Of a stretch of 64,000 nucleotides of DNA, positions 54,931 to 64,000 are shown piece by piece. The notes under the pieces are model-generated. The model had not been told where the DNA came from, did not search any database, and saw only the letters and a program-made list of their open reading frames with translations. How positions within the stretch are numbered: the stretch's first letter is position 1; each line of letters opens with the position of its first letter. A program made the position numbers and the translations under genes. This DNA comes from Paracoccaceae bacterium (lineage in GTDB: Bacteria; Pseudomonadota; Alphaproteobacteria; Rhodobacterales; Rhodobacteraceae), in assembly GCA_020446815.1 (NCBI GenBank), contig JAGRDY010000018.1:310001-374000 (forward strand). Direction: 5' to 3'.

Positions 54931-55632
54931 ATGAGCGATGCGACCGACAGCCCCCCCGAATGGCGCAATTTCTATGGCCGTATCCGCGGCCATACGCTGC
55001 GCGCCAGCCAGCGGGCCTATTTGTCCGAAGACCTCGACACTCTTCGCCCGGCAGGCGTTTCGCGCGACGAAAACCCCGACCGCAATCCGATCGAGCCAGC
55101 CGCGCTGTTCGGCGACGACCGCCCGGTGTGGCTCGAGATCGGTTTCGGGGGAGGTGAGCATCTGGTCCATATGGCCGCAACCTATCCGGACATCGGCATC
55201 ATCGGTGCCGAACCCTATGTGAACGGTGTCGCGATGCTTCTGGGCAAGATCCGCGCGGCCGGTGTCAGCAACCTAGCCGTTCATCCCGGCGATGTGCGCG
55301 ATCTGATGGAGGTGCTGCCTGCGGCCTCGCTCGACAGGGTCTTTCTCAACTATCCCGATCCCTGGCCGAAGCGCCGCCACCACCGCCGCCGCTTTGTCAC
55401 CCGGGAGCATCTTGCGCCTCTTGCCCGTGTGATGCGCCCCGGCGCCGAGTTCCGGGTGGCGACCGACATTCCCGACTATGTGCGCCAGACGCTTGTCGAG
55501 GTGCCGAAGGCCGGGTTCGATCTTGTTTCCAGGGGCGGTGACCCCTGGCCGGACTGGATTGCCACCCGCTACGAGGAAAAGGCGCTTCGCGAGGGCCGGG
55601 TGCCGCATTATGTGACCTTCCGCAGGCGGTGA
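54931..55632 (+). CDS. trmB: tRNA (guanine-N7)-methyltransferase
   Basis: 233 residues. SAM motif L-E-I-G-F-G-G-G-E-H and the TrmB signature F-L-N-Y-P-D-P-W-P-K-R-R-H-H-R-R-R are present. It methylates G46 in the variable loop of tRNAs. ATG 54931 is used; a GTG at 54919 is possible. No clear ribosome site. Confidence 0.95.
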   Translation: MSDATDSPPEWRNFYGRIRGHTLRASQRAYLSEDLDTLRPAGVSRDENPDRNPIEPAALFGDDRPVWLEIGFGGGEHLVHMAATYPDIGIIGAEPYVNGVAMLLGKIRAAGVSNLAVHPGDVRDLMEVLPAASLDRVFLNYPDPWPKRRHHRRRFVTREHLAPLARVMRPGAEFRVATDIPDYVRQTLVEVPKAGFDLVSRGGDPWPDWIATRYEEKALREGRVPHYVTFRRR

Positions 55633-55740
55633 GCGCGCAACGCTTCGCGGCAGTCGTCTTGCCGCGATGAAAATGGTTCGGGCCATGGACCACCCCTGAT
55701 GCTTGCGGTATCACGCAGGCCGGAACGCAAGGAGAGTTCG

Positions 55741-57090
55741 ATGTCAGGCCATGGTGATCCAATTCCGATGAGGGCGCGCAGATCGGGGCCGCTGCAAGGC
55801 GTGGCCGAGGTGCCGGGCGACAAGTCGATCAGCCACCGGGCGCTGATTTTGGGGGCGCTGGCGGTCGGCGAGACTCGGGTGAGCGGGCTTCTTGAGGGGC
55901 AGGACGTTCTCGACACCGCAGCGGCCATGCGGGCCTTTGGCGCGGAGGCGATCCAGCGCGGGCCGGGGGCGTGGTCGGTACACGGCGTCGGGGTCGGCGG
56001 CTTTGCCGAGCCGGATCAGGTGATCGACTGTGGCAATTCGGGCACCGGGGTGCGGTTGATCATGGGTTCAATGGCGACATCGCCGATCAGTGCGACATTC
56101 ACGGGCGATGCCAGCCTGCGCAAACGCCCGATGGGGCGGGTAACGGACCCGCTGGCGCTGTTTGGCGCGCAGGCTTTCGGGCGACAGGGCGGCCGGTTGC
56201 CGATGACGGTGGTTGGCGCCTCAAACCCGGTGCCGGTGCGTTATGGTGTGCCGATGCCTTCGGCGCAGGTCAAGTCGGCGGTGCTGCTGGCCGGCCTGAA
56301 TGCGCCGGGCCAGACGGTGGTCGTCGAAAAGGAGCCGACCCGCGATCATACCGAACGTATGCTGCGCGGGTTCGGGGCGCAGGTGTCGGTCGAGGATCAG
56401 GCGGAGGGCAGGACGATCACCCTGACCGGTCAGCCCGAGCTGCGTTCGCAGAACGTGACGGTGCCGCGCGATCCGTCATCGGCGGCTTTCCCGGTCTGCG
56501 CCGCGCTGATCGTCGAAGGATCGGACATCATAGTGCCCGGCGTCAGCCAGAATCCGACGCGCAACGGGCTTTACCTGACCCTGGCCGAAATGGGGGCGGA
56601 TATCGAGTTTCGCAACCCGCGCGAAGAGGGTGGCGAGCCGGTGGCCGATCTTCGGGTGCGGTTTTCCGATCTGAAGGGTATCGAGGTGCCCCCCGAACGG
56701 GCGGCCAGCATGATCGACGAATATCCGATCCTGTCGGTTGTCGCCGCCTGCGCCGATGGCAAGACCGTGATGCGCGGGGTCAAGGAACTTCGGGTCAAGG
56801 AAAGCGACCGGATCGACGCAATGGCGCGGGGGCTAGAAGCCTGCGGTGTCAGGGTCGAGGAGGACGAGGATACATTGACCGTTCACGGAATGGGCGCAGG
56901 CGGCGTTACAGGCGGCAGCATCTGCGCCACCCGTATCGACCACCGCATTGCGATGAGCTTTCTGGTGCTGGGCCTGGCGGCGCAACAGCCCGTCTGCATC
57001 GATGATGGCGGCCCGATCGCCACGTCCTTTCCGATGTTCGAGCCGCTGATGGCGGGTTTGGGCGCGCAAATTGCGCGGGCGGAGCGGTAA
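55741..57090 (+). CDS. aroA: 3-phosphoshikimate 1-carboxyvinyltransferase (EPSP synthase)
   Basis: 449 residues. [11 protein letters not shown] near residue 22, the G-N-S-G-T-G-V-R signature, and R-V-K-E-S-D-R near 360 are diagnostic. L-R-K-R-P-M-G-R-V follows the usual Class I/II region. It makes EPSP in the shikimate pathway. ATG 55741 follows AAGGAGAG. One base before cmk, the common aroA-cmk-rpsA order. Confidence 0.97.
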   Translation: MSGHGDPIPMRARRSGPLQGVAEVPGDKSISHRALILGALAVGETRVSGLLEGQDVLDTAAAMRAFGAEAIQRGPGAWSVHGVGVGGFAEPDQVIDCGNSGTGVRLIMGSMATSPISATFTGDASLRKRPMGRVTDPLALFGAQAFGRQGGRLPMTVVGASNPVPVRYGVPMPSAQVKSAVLLAGLNAPGQTVVVEKEPTRDHTERMLRGFGAQVSVEDQAEGRTITLTGQPELRSQNVTVPRDPSSAAFPVCAALIVEGSDIIVPGVSQNPTRNGLYLTLAEMGADIEFRNPREEGGEPVADLRVRFSDLKGIEVPPERAASMIDEYPILSVVAACADGKTVMRGVKELRVKESDRIDAMARGLEACGVRVEEDEDTLTVHGMGAGGVTGGSICATRIDHRIAMSFLVLGLAAQQPVCIDDGGPIATSFPMFEPLMAGLGAQIARAER

Positions 57091-57091
57091 G

Positions 57092-57688
57092 GTGGGCACC
57101 GGCGCCTTTACCGTGGCCATTGATGGGCCCGCGGCGGCGGGCAAAGGCTCCATCGCGCGGGCGCTGGCGGCACATTTCGGCTTTGCCCATCTCGACACGG
57201 GGCTGCTGTATCGCGCGGTCGGGGCCAGGGGCGGCGATCCGCTGGTGGCGGCACGGGGGCTGACCGAGGCCGATCTGGAACGCGGCGATCTGCGGTCGAT
57301 GGCAGCGGGGCAGGCCGCGAGCCGCGTTGCGGCCATCCCGGAGGTGCGCGCCGCACTGACCGAGTTTCAGCGCAACTTCGCCCGGCGCGAGGGCGGCGCG
57401 GTTCTGGATGGGCGCGACATCGGTACGGTGATCTGCCCCGATGCGGAGGTGAAACTGTTTGTCACGGCCAGCCGTGAAGTGCGCGCCCACCGGCGCTGGC
57501 TGGAGGTTGGCGGTACCGAGGCAGAGGTGCTGGCCGCTGTGGTGGAGCGCGACAGCCGTGATGCCGAACGGGCGGTGGCGCCGCTGAAGGCCGCCGCGGA
57601 CGCAGTGGTGCTGGATACCAGCGAGATGACCGTGGAGCAGGCGGTGGCGCAGGCAATCCGCGTGGTTGAAGGGCGTTTGATTTCGTGA
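57092..57688 (+). CDS. cmk: Cytidylate kinase
   Basis: 198 residues, somewhat shorter than the usual 220-230. P-loop [16 protein letters not shown] and the [11 protein letters not shown] signature are intact; the shortening lies mainly in the CMP-binding insert. It phosphorylates CMP and dCMP. GTG start at 57092, directly after aroA. Confidence 0.93.
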   Translation: MGTGAFTVAIDGPAAAGKGSIARALAAHFGFAHLDTGLLYRAVGARGGDPLVAARGLTEADLERGDLRSMAAGQAASRVAAIPEVRAALTEFQRNFARREGGAVLDGRDIGTVICPDAEVKLFVTASREVRAHRRWLEVGGTEAEVLAAVVERDSRDAERAVAPLKAAADAVVLDTSEMTVEQAVAQAIRVVEGRLIS

Positions 57689-57883
57689 CAGCGCCCTTGC
57701 CCTGCGCTGGCCCCGGTGGAAACGACAGGCCTGGTGCTGCGGCGGCGCGAGCCGGGGCGACAGCATCCAGATGGGCGCCCGGGATTTTCCCGCATAGCCG
57801 CGGGTGGTATCGGCAGGCTGGTTTTCCCGAAATGTCACAGCCCGCCGTCTGGAATTGCCCGGGAATGCAGCGCCGACGCCTTC

Positions 57884-57912
57884 TTGCCATTTCCGTCCTT
57901 TGCGCCTATACG
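57884..57912 (+). promoter_or_regulatory. Candidate rpsA promoter
   Basis: TTGCCA (-35) and TATACG (-10) are 17 bases apart. The -10 is preceded by TTGCGCC, and the 11-mer TTGCGCCTATA recurs at the ihfB promoter candidate (59991-60001). Predicted start about 57919, giving a leader near 160 bases. Confidence 0.55.
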
Positions 57913-57916
57913 CGCA

Positions 57917-58014
57917 GGCGCTGAACAGATCAGAAGTGTCTGGGGCGGATGAGGATGGGCAGGGTCGGGCGGTTCCGGCCCTGATTGTTTTTGATCCTGC
58001 GCCTGACCAGCGCC
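57917..58014 (+). promoter_or_regulatory. Structured rpsA leader with terminator-like hairpin
   Basis: CAGGGTCGG (57960-57968) pairs with CCGGCCCTG (57975-57983), a 9-bp hairpin with a six-base loop, followed by ATTGTTTTT. This has the form of an intrinsic terminator between the promoter and rpsA. GGCGCTG (57917-57923) can pair with CAGCGCC (58008-58014), closing a long-range stem around it. It could allow attenuation or S1 autocontrol. The whole gap 57689-58076 otherwise holds no gene. Confidence 0.5.
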
Positions 58015-58076
58015 AAACCAAAGACCTGCGGAGCCAACCGCATGGCCTGAAACACTTGAAAAGGAACTGAATACGC

Positions 58077-59762
58077 ATGTGTGCTAAAGCAACAATGGAA
58101 GAATTCGAAGCCCTCCTCAACGAGAGCCTCGAAATCGACACCCCCCAGGAGGGATCGGTCGTCAAGGGCAAGGTCATCGCGATAGAAGCGGGACAGGCCA
58201 TCATCGATGTCGGCTACAAGATGGAAGGCCGCATCGATCTCAAGGAATTTGCGGAACCCGGCGAACAGCCCAGCGTTTCGGTAGACGATGTTGTCGAGGT
58301 TTATCTGGACCGCGTGGAAAATGTCCGCGGCGAAGCCTCGATCAGCCGTGAAAAAGCCCGCCGCGAAGAGGCATGGGACCGCCTGGAGCAGGCCTACGCC
58401 AAGGAAGAGCGCGTCGATGGCGCGATCTTTGGCCGTGTCAAGGGTGGCTTCACCGTCGATCTGGGCGGTGCCGTGGCTTTCCTGCCCGGCTCTCAGGTCG
58501 ATGTCCGCCCGGTGCGCGATGCAGGCCCGTTGATGGGGCTGAAGCAACCCTTCCAGATCCTGAAAATGGACCGCCGCCGTGGCAATATCGTGGTGTCGCG
58601 CCGCGCCATCCTCGAAGAAAGCCGCGCCGAACAGCGCGCCGAGGTCATCGGCAACCTGAGCGAAGGCCAGAATGTAGACGGAGTGGTCAAGAACATCACA
58701 GAATACGGCGCATTCGTCGATCTGGGCGGTGTGGACGGCCTGCTGCACGTCACCGACATGGCCTGGCGCCGGGTCAATCATCCCAACGAGATTTTGAACA
58801 TCGGCGAAACCGTCAAGGTTCAGGTGATCAAGATCAACAAGGAAACCCACCGTATCAGCCTTGGCATGAAACAGCTTCTGTCCGATCCGTGGGATTCGGT
58901 GGAACAGAAATTCGCTCTTAACTCCGTCCACAAGGGCCGCGTGACCAACATCACCGACTATGGCGCATTCGTGGAACTGGAAGCCGGCGTCGAAGGTCTG
59001 GTTCACGTTTCGGAAATGTCCTGGACCAAGAAAAACGTGCATCCCGGCAAGATCGTTTCGACCAGTCAGGAAGTCGATGTCATGGTCCTAGAAATCGACA
59101 GCGCCAAGCGCCGTGTGTCGCTGGGCCTGAAACAGACCATGCGCAACCCTTGGGAAGTCTTTGCCGAAACCCATCCGGTCGGGACCGAAATCGAGGGCGA
59201 AGTCAAGAACATCACCGAGTTTGGCCTGTTTGTCGGGCTCGATAACGATATCGACGGGATGGTCCACCTGTCCGATCTGAGTTGGGATCAGCGCGGCGAG
59301 GAAGCGATTCAGGAATACCGCAAGGGCGACATGGTCAAGGCCGCCGTCACCGAAGTGGATGTCGAGAAGGAACGGATTTCGCTTTCCATCAAGGCATTGG
59401 GCGCGGACACCTTCAGCGACGCCGTCGATGGTGTGAAACGCGGGTCGGTTGTTACCACCACCGTTACAGCCATTGAAGATGGCGGCATCGAGGTTGAATA
59501 CAACGGCATGAAATCCTTTATCCGCCGTTCCGACCTGTCGCGCGACCGTGCCGACCAGCGGCCAGAGCGGTTCCAGGTTGGTGATCATGTCGATGCCCGC
59601 GTGACCAATGTCGACAGCAAGACCCGCAAACTGGGTTTGTCGATCAAGGCCCGCGAAATCGCCGAAGAGAAGGAAGCGGTGGAGCAGTATGGCTCGTCCG
59701 ATTCGGGTGCTTCGCTGGGCGATATTCTGGGTGCGGCACTTAAGGGCGGCGACGACAAGTAA
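58077..59762 (+). CDS. rpsA: 30S ribosomal protein S1
   Basis: 561 residues with six S1/OB repeats (first about 27-94, last ending about 540). Repeats 3-6 each carry the N-I-T-E/D-Y/F-G-A/L-F-V core. It binds mRNA on the 30S subunit and starts translation of leader-containing messages. ATG 58077 gives the usual M-x-x-K-A-T-M-E-E-F-E-A-L start; AAAAGGA lies about 12 bases upstream. Ends before a strong terminator. Confidence 0.98.
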   Translation: MCAKATMEEFEALLNESLEIDTPQEGSVVKGKVIAIEAGQAIIDVGYKMEGRIDLKEFAEPGEQPSVSVDDVVEVYLDRVENVRGEASISREKARREEAWDRLEQAYAKEERVDGAIFGRVKGGFTVDLGGAVAFLPGSQVDVRPVRDAGPLMGLKQPFQILKMDRRRGNIVVSRRAILEESRAEQRAEVIGNLSEGQNVDGVVKNITEYGAFVDLGGVDGLLHVTDMAWRRVNHPNEILNIGETVKVQVIKINKETHRISLGMKQLLSDPWDSVEQKFALNSVHKGRVTNITDYGAFVELEAGVEGLVHVSEMSWTKKNVHPGKIVSTSQEVDVMVLEIDSAKRRVSLGLKQTMRNPWEVFAETHPVGTEIEGEVKNITEFGLFVGLDNDIDGMVHLSDLSWDQRGEEAIQEYRKGDMVKAAVTEVDVEKERISLSIKALGADTFSDAVDGVKRGSVVTTTVTAIEDGGIEVEYNGMKSFIRRSDLSRDRADQRPERFQVGDHVDARVTNVDSKTRKLGLSIKAREIAEEKEAVEQYGSSDSGASLGDILGAALKGGDDK

Positions 59763-59787
59763 GCGCAGTGCGTTTTGCGTTTCTTAC

Positions 59788-59819
59788 AGGCCCCGCCCTT
59801 TCGGCGGGGCCTGTTTTTG
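59788..59819 (+). terminator. Intrinsic terminator of rpsA
   Basis: CAGGCCCCGCC (59788-59798) pairs with GGCGGGGCCTG (59804-59814): a perfect 11-bp stem with loop CTTTC and a following T run at 59815-59819. It lies 25 bp after the rpsA stop. Confidence 0.92.
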
Positions 59820-59975
59820 TGGCGCGAATCGGTGACGCCCGGGCGCGGGTAATTGCCGCACCCGTACAGGCATGAGACGGCCCATGCCGCGCTGCAAAGG
59901 CGGCAAAGCGGCCAAAAACCGGCACGCATATTTCAGATGCCGCAAAATTCTTCGCTTTTCCAAAGGCTTTCCTGT

Positions 59976-60003
59976 TTGTCGGCGGAGAGATTGCGCCTAT
60001 AGT
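59976..60003 (+). promoter_or_regulatory. Candidate ihfB promoter
   Basis: TTGTCG (-35), 16-base spacer, TATAGT (-10), about 57 bp before the ihfB start. The sequence leading into the -10, TTGCGCCTATA, is identical to the rpsA promoter candidate at 57901-57910. The rest of the 59820-60060 gap shows no gene. Confidence 0.5.
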
Positions 60004-60060
60004 CGGCCCGAAGAAAAAAACGGCTGCCGAAATGAAGGACAGACCGCAAGGGGGGTTTGA

Positions 60061-60342
60061 ATGATCCGTTCCGAATTGATCCAGAAGATATCGGAAGAGA
60101 ACCCGCATCTCTTCCAGCGTGACGTTGAAAAGATCGTGAGCACGATTTTCGAAGAAATTGTCGAGGCAATGGCCAGAGGCGACCGTGTCGAATTGCGCGG
60201 TTTCGGGGCATTTTCGGTCAAGCACCGCGATTCGCGTACCGGGCGCAACCCGCGCACCGGCGAGTCGGTCGAGGTGGAAGAGAAGCATGTACCCTTCTTC
60301 AAGACCGGCAAGCTCTTGCGCGACCGCCTCAATGGGGGGTAA
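60061..60342 (+). CDS. ihfB: Integration host factor beta subunit
   Basis: 93 residues, HU/IHF fold. The arm [11 protein letters not shown], the G-F-G-A-F-S-V-K core and the C-terminal [11 protein letters not shown] are typical of IHF beta. With IHF alpha it bends DNA at specific sites. Good AAGGGGGG ribosome site. Follows rpsA, as in many proteobacteria. Confidence 0.95.
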   Translation: MIRSELIQKISEENPHLFQRDVEKIVSTIFEEIVEAMARGDRVELRGFGAFSVKHRDSRTGRNPRTGESVEVEEKHVPFFKTGKLLRDRLNGG

Positions 60343-60351
60343 GCAGCACAT

Positions 60352-60720
60352 ATGCTGCGCACATTACGCCTGATTTTCCTTGCTGTTCTGGGCATCGCCC
60401 TGCTGGCGGTCGCCTCGGCCAACCGTGCAACTGTGACCTTGCGGCTTCTGCCGGCCGAGATGGACAGTTTTCTGGGCATTGGCTGGTCGGTGGATGTGCC
60501 GCTTTTTCTGGCGATCTTCGCCGGGATTGTCGCAGGCCTGGGGATCGGCTTTGTATGGGAATGGTTCCGCGAAGCCAAGCACCGGGCCGCTGCGACACAG
60601 CATCGCCGGGAAGCGGGCCAACTGAAGCGCGAAGTGAGCCGTCTGCGCGCCGAAAAGGCCGAACCTCAGGATGAGGTTCTGGCGCTGCTTGAGGGCAATG
60701 GCGCGACGCGCCAAAGCTGA
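60352..60720 (+). CDS. LapA-domain (DUF1049) membrane protein
   Basis: 122 residues. Two membrane helices (about 5-22 and 48-68) followed by a charged C-terminal coiled coil (about 75-110) in the cytoplasm. Similar to LapA/YciS, which works with LapB in control of lipopolysaccharide synthesis, although LapB is not in this window. Ten bases after ihfB; four bases before trpF. Confidence 0.85.
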   Translation: MLRTLRLIFLAVLGIALLAVASANRATVTLRLLPAEMDSFLGIGWSVDVPLFLAIFAGIVAGLGIGFVWEWFREAKHRAAATQHRREAGQLKREVSRLRAEKAEPQDEVLALLEGNGATRQS

Positions 60721-60723
60721 GCG

Positions 60724-61362
60724 ATGAAAACCAGGGTGAAGATATGCGGGCTGCGGGATGCAGCCAGTATGGCCGCCGCCATTGACGCGGGCGCTGCTTA
60801 TGTCGGGTTCGTCTTTTTTCCGAAATCGCCACGCCATGTGGAGATTGCAGCCGCTTCGAAACTGGCGATGGAAGTTCCGCCTGGTGTGGTCAAGGTCGCG
60901 CTGACGGTGAACGCCACGGATGCCGATCTGGATGCGATCAACTCCGCGGTGCCGCTGGACATGCTTCAGCTTCATGGCACGGAGCCGCCGGACAGGGTGC
61001 ACGAGGTTCGGGCCCGTTACGGCCTGCCGGTGATGAAGGCCGTCGGCGTGGCCGGGCCGGAAGATTTGGCGGCCCTCGACTTGTATGGCAAGGTGGCCGA
61101 TCAATTGCTGGTCGATGCCAAGGCCCCGAAAGATGCCGCTTTGCCAGGTGGAAACGGGCTGGCTTTCGACTGGGCGCTGCTGGTGCGAAAATACTGGCCC
61201 TGCCCGTGGATGCTGGCAGGCGGGTTGACGCCCGACAATGTTGCCGAGGCGGTCCGGCTGACCGGTGCGCGGCAGGTCGATGTTTCTTCCGGCGTCGAAT
61301 CCGCGCCAGGGGTCAAGGATGCGGCGCGAATCCGCGCGTTCATCAGGGCGGCAGCGGTTTGA
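60724..61362 (+). CDS. trpF: Phosphoribosylanthranilate isomerase
   Basis: 212 residues, TIM barrel. K-I-C-G-L-R-D near the N-terminus, [11 protein letters not shown], and the C-terminal [14 protein letters not shown] phosphate-binding segment are diagnostic. Third step of tryptophan synthesis from anthranilate. Separated from trpB by a GNAT gene. Confidence 0.96.
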   Translation: MKTRVKICGLRDAASMAAAIDAGAAYVGFVFFPKSPRHVEIAAASKLAMEVPPGVVKVALTVNATDADLDAINSAVPLDMLQLHGTEPPDRVHEVRARYGLPVMKAVGVAGPEDLAALDLYGKVADQLLVDAKAPKDAALPGGNGLAFDWALLVRKYWPCPWMLAGGLTPDNVAEAVRLTGARQVDVSSGVESAPGVKDAARIRAFIRAAAV

Positions 61363-61808
61363 ACGTGCATTTTCGCGACGCGCGGCGCACAGATGTACCG
61401 GCGATCGTCGCCCTGCTGGCCGATGACGGGCTGGGGGCCACAAGCGAAAAGGCCGACAGGGCTATGTATCTTGCCGCCTTTGACGGGCTGAGCGAAGAGC
61501 GTGGCAATACCCTTGTCGTGGGAGAGGCGGCGGGCCGGGTCGTGGCCACCTACCAGTTGACGGTGATTTCCGGGCTGTCGCTCCGGGCGGCGAGGCGGGC
61601 GCAGATTGAATCGGTTCGCGTCGCCAGTGATCTGCGGGGGCGCGGTATCGGGGCGCTGATGATCGCCGATGCCGAGAAGCGGGCGCGTGCAGCGGGGTGT
61701 TCCATGATGCAGCTGACCATGAACAAGAACCGCAAGGATGCCGCGCGGTTCTATGAACGGCTCGGCTTTACGCCCAGCCACATTGGCTATAAACGCCAAC
61801 TGACCTGA
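61359..61808 (+). CDS. GNAT-family N-acetyltransferase
   Basis: 149 residues. The acetyl-CoA loop is in [14 protein letters not shown] and motif B in [10 protein letters not shown]. The start is TTG 61359, overlapping the trpF stop by four bases, or GTG 61365. It lies in the trp run and is translationally coupled to trpF, but the acceptor substrate is unknown. Confidence 0.85.
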   Translation: MNVHFRDARRTDVPAIVALLADDGLGATSEKADRAMYLAAFDGLSEERGNTLVVGEAAGRVVATYQLTVISGLSLRAARRAQIESVRVASDLRGRGIGALMIADAEKRARAAGCSMMQLTMNKNRKDAARFYERLGFTPSHIGYKRQLT

Positions 61809-61820
61809 ATGGAGGTTCCC

Positions 61821-63053
61821 ATGGCCGATGAACTTTTCAACAGCTTCATGAATGGCCCCGACGAAAAAGGCCGTTTTGGCGATTTTGGCGGGCGATTCGT
61901 GTCCGAGACGCTGATGCCGTTGATCCTCGATCTGGAGGCGCGCTACGAATATGCCAAGACCGACCCGGCCTTCTGGGCAGAAATGGAAGATCTCTGGAAG
62001 CATTATGTCGGCCGCCCCAGCCCGCTTTATCATGCCGAACGGCTGACCGGCTATCTCGGCGGCGCCAAGGTCTACATGAAGCGCGATGAGTTGAACCATA
62101 CCGGCGCGCACAAGATCAACAATGTGCTGGGCCAGATCATCCTCGCTCGCCGCATGGGCAAGACCCGGATCATCGCCGAAACCGGCGCCGGCCAGCACGG
62201 TGTGGCGACCGCCACCGTCTGCGCCAAGTTCGGGTTGAAATGTGTCGTCTACATGGGTGCGCATGATGTGGAACGCCAGGCCCCCAACGTGTTTCGCATG
62301 CGGCTGTTAGGGGCCGAGGTGGTGTCGGTCACTTCGGGTCGCGGCACGCTCAAGGACGCGATGAACGATGCGCTGCGCGATTGGGTGACGAATGTGCGCG
62401 ATACCTTCTATTGCATCGGCACCGTGGCGGGGCCGCATCCCTACCCGGCGATGGTGCGCGATTTTCAGTCGATCATCGGCAAGGAAGTGCGCTGGCAACT
62501 GGCCGAGCAGGAAGGCGAGGGGCGTCTGCCCGATACCGTCATTGCCGCCATCGGCGGCGGATCGAATGCGATGGGCCTTTTCCATCCCTTCCTCGACGAT
62601 GCCTCGGTAGAGATCATCGGCGTTGAAGCGGGTGGCAAGGGCGTCGACGAACGCATGGAACATTGCGCCTCGCTAACCGGCGGGCGGCCGGGGGTCTTGC
62701 ACGGCAACCGCACCTATCTGTTGCAAGATGCCGATGGGCAGATACTCGAAGGGTTTTCGATTTCGGCGGGGCTCGATTACCCCGGTATCGGGCCCGAACA
62801 TGCCTGGCTGCATGAAACCGGCCGCGCGCATTACGTCAGCGTCACCGATGCCGAGGCGCTGGAAGCATTTCAGCTTTCGTGCAGGCTCGAAGGTATCATT
62901 CCGGCATTGGAGCCGAGTCATGCATTGGCGCATGTGATGAAGATCGCGCCCAGGCTGGCGAAAGACCATATCATCGTGATGAACATGTGCGGCCGGGGCG
63001 ACAAAGACATCTTTGCCGTGGCCAAGCATCTTGGATTTGACATGAAGCTTTGA
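61821..63053 (+). CDS. trpB: Tryptophan synthase beta chain
   Basis: 410 residues. [13 protein letters not shown] near residue 18, the PLP lysine in H-T-G-A-H-K-I-N-N, and the glycine loop G-G-G-S-N-A-M-G are intact. It condenses indole with serine. ATG 61821 is set by GGAGG six bases upstream rather than ATG 61809. The trpA gene is not in the window after it. Confidence 0.97.
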   Translation: MADELFNSFMNGPDEKGRFGDFGGRFVSETLMPLILDLEARYEYAKTDPAFWAEMEDLWKHYVGRPSPLYHAERLTGYLGGAKVYMKRDELNHTGAHKINNVLGQIILARRMGKTRIIAETGAGQHGVATATVCAKFGLKCVVYMGAHDVERQAPNVFRMRLLGAEVVSVTSGRGTLKDAMNDALRDWVTNVRDTFYCIGTVAGPHPYPAMVRDFQSIIGKEVRWQLAEQEGEGRLPDTVIAAIGGGSNAMGLFHPFLDDASVEIIGVEAGGKGVDERMEHCASLTGGRPGVLHGNRTYLLQDADGQILEGFSISAGLDYPGIGPEHAWLHETGRAHYVSVTDAEALEAFQLSCRLEGIIPALEPSHALAHVMKIAPRLAKDHIIVMNMCGRGDKDIFAVAKHLGFDMKL

Positions 63054-63438
63054 CGCCGGGAAATGCGCTCAAGACTACGGGGTTTTCGCGCAGCCGGCCA
63101 GGAGCGCCGCAATGACCTTTGAAGATGGGGAACCCCCGATTCGTTCGGACGTGAACTTGCCGGTGCACAGTCGGGCCATCTTGACGATACCGGTGAAGCG
63201 AAACCGGTAAATAAAGCCTTGATCCAAAAAATGGCGGAAATTGCCGCAACAAAGAGGCGACTGGCGAAGATTGGTTGCAACCGGTGTCCAATCACGGGTC
63301 ATTTAAACCTGAGTTTATAAAGGTCAATCTCCGGTTTATAGCCAGTCGCGGTGCTGGCGGTTCACATAAACCCATCGACGACAGGCGAAAAACAGCGCCG
63401 TGTCGATACCAGTGAAACGTTCAGACTTGGGATAAGAT
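63054..63438. other. 385-bp gap after trpB with a TAAAC palindrome
   Basis: No gene is supported; a 75-codon minus frame (63075-63302) has no ribosome site. TAAAC-CTGA-GTTTA (63304-63317) is a perfect short dyad, and GTTTATA repeats at 63313-63319 and 63334-63340, exactly 21 bp apart. These lie about 100 bp before the next gene and may be a regulator site. Confidence 0.45.
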
Positions 63439-63765
63439 ATGATCCAGTTGAAAGAAATTTGCGCGGGCCGGCCGCAATCGATCTTTGTTCCACGGGCCGT
63501 CGCCGACATGCGCGATATACTGAACGCGCAGATTCGCGAAATTGCCGCCGAAGGCTATGCCGACTTTTCCATAAGATGGAACGGTATGACCTTGATGATC
63601 GAGGCGCGAGACGACAGGAAAACCATCCGGCGCGAGCTTGATTGCTTTGGGCATGTTCTGATGGAGAAGATCACGGATTTGCAGATCAGGACCGTACGGG
63701 TTTTCAAGGCAGACGGCATTACGCCGGTTTCAGAAATAGTTTTTGAAATGCCGGATGATCGTTGA
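63439..63765 (+). CDS. Uncharacterised 108-residue protein
   Basis: 108 residues, soluble, no signal peptide or membrane helix. It has mixed charged helices (A-D-M-R-D-I-L-N-A-Q-I-R-E-I) and a beta-rich part (D-F-S-I-R-W-N-G-M-T-L-M-I-E-A-R). I do not recognise a family. Codon use is normal and the ATG at 63439 follows GGGATAAG, so it is probably expressed. Confidence 0.6.
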   Translation: MIQLKEICAGRPQSIFVPRAVADMRDILNAQIREIAAEGYADFSIRWNGMTLMIEARDDRKTIRRELDCFGHVLMEKITDLQIRTVRVFKADGITPVSEIVFEMPDDR

Positions 63766-63876
63766 TGCAATCGCAACGAAAACTCCGTGACAAACCCGAT
63801 TTTCCCAATAAAACTTGAGGAAATCTGCCCGGTACGCCATGGTTAACGATCTGTTGTGTATTGGTGACCGGTAACA

Positions 63877-64000
63877 ATGAACAGGCGTGATTTCATTCTA
63901 TCTGCGGCATTCTGTGCCGCCACTGGTGGTACTCCTGCCCTGGCGGTTACCGCAGCCGATGAAATCGAAGCCGGTCTGGTGCGCGACGGCTACACCATTA
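63877..64000 (+). CDS. Secreted protein with Tat-like signal (cut by window edge)
   Basis: The first 41 codons only. M-N-R-R-D-F-I-L-S-A-A begins a twin-arginine-type signal peptide ending near P-A-L-A. The mature start (A-D-E-I-E-A-G-L-V-R-D-G-Y-T-I) is reminiscent of small PepSY-like periplasmic proteins, but too little is visible to assign. Confidence 0.6.
   Translation, partial: MNRRDFILSAAFCAATGGTPALAVTAADEIEAGLVRDGYTI

Noticed and set aside
63075-63302. 75-codon minus frame after trpB
   Set aside because: No ribosome site or similarity that I can recognise; lies in a gap with regulatory-looking repeats.

Overview
The window is a chromosomal stretch of an alphaproteobacterium of the order Rhodobacterales (Rhodobacteraceae/Roseobacter type). 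The signs are high GC with strong third-position GC bias, an Irr-type Fur protein divergent from fabA-fabB with fabI next, a D-Ala-D-Ala carboxypeptidase/tmk/holB/tatD run, an aroA-cmk-rpsA-ihfB-lapA-trpF-trpB run, and a SAM/SAH riboswitch in front of metK, an RNA class known essentially from Rhodobacterales. No prophage, CRISPR array, intact insertion sequence or replication origin was seen.

Layout. 1-10034: an accessory nitrogen-compound region with an M20 amidohydrolase and a truncated amidinotransferase-fold enzyme, two LysR regulators, a second complete amidinotransferase-fold enzyme, a four-gene polyamine-type ABC importer and a class I glutamine amidotransferase. 10481-10617: tRNA-Ser(UGA) preceded by the 5' half of a second tRNA-Ser. 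10912-17471: envelope and DNA genes (SPOR protein, dacC-like, tmk, holB, tatD-like, phnP-like, AEC permease) in a tight run. 17496-28377 (minus): a second polyamine-type ABC importer, a MoaD-like protein, a three-subunit molybdenum hydroxylase and an old-yellow-enzyme type demethylase. 28498-30569: hemE and hemC, divergent. 30592-35516: a frameshifted methyltransferase, a TesA-like esterase and the divergent YbbA/YbbP-type ABC system. 35567-40508: enolase-superfamily enzyme, irr, fabA, fabB, fabI. 40668-46340: haloacid dehalogenase, alpha/beta hydrolase, PLP dehydratase, MFS exporter, an unknown protein and a GFA protein. 46395-54931: miaB, two small envelope proteins, phoH-like, ybeY, corC-like, lnt, metK and a frameshifted queF. 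54931-63053: trmB, aroA, cmk, rpsA, ihfB, lapA-like, trpF, GNAT, trpB. 63439-64000: an uncharacterised small gene and the start of a secreted protein.

How it fits together. Most of the right two thirds is conserved housekeeping: lipoprotein acylation, tRNA modification, S-adenosylmethionine and aromatic amino-acid synthesis, translation, unsaturated fatty acids and heme. The two accessory blocks (1-10034 and 17496-28377) each pair a polyamine/opine-class importer with catabolic enzymes; their substrates cannot be named from sequence. Both importers carry a strong GC hairpin just after the binding-protein gene.

The most notable signals are the half tRNA-Ser in the predicted leader of the intact tRNA-Ser, a structured rpsA leader with a terminator-like hairpin, perfect palindromes upstream of fabA and of the second amidinotransferase gene, a short Cys-flanked motif shared by two adjacent envelope proteins, and three reading frames (30592-31424, 43153-43429, 54390-54855) that each become coherent after a one-base correction. 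Those three could be real pseudogenes or assembly indels.
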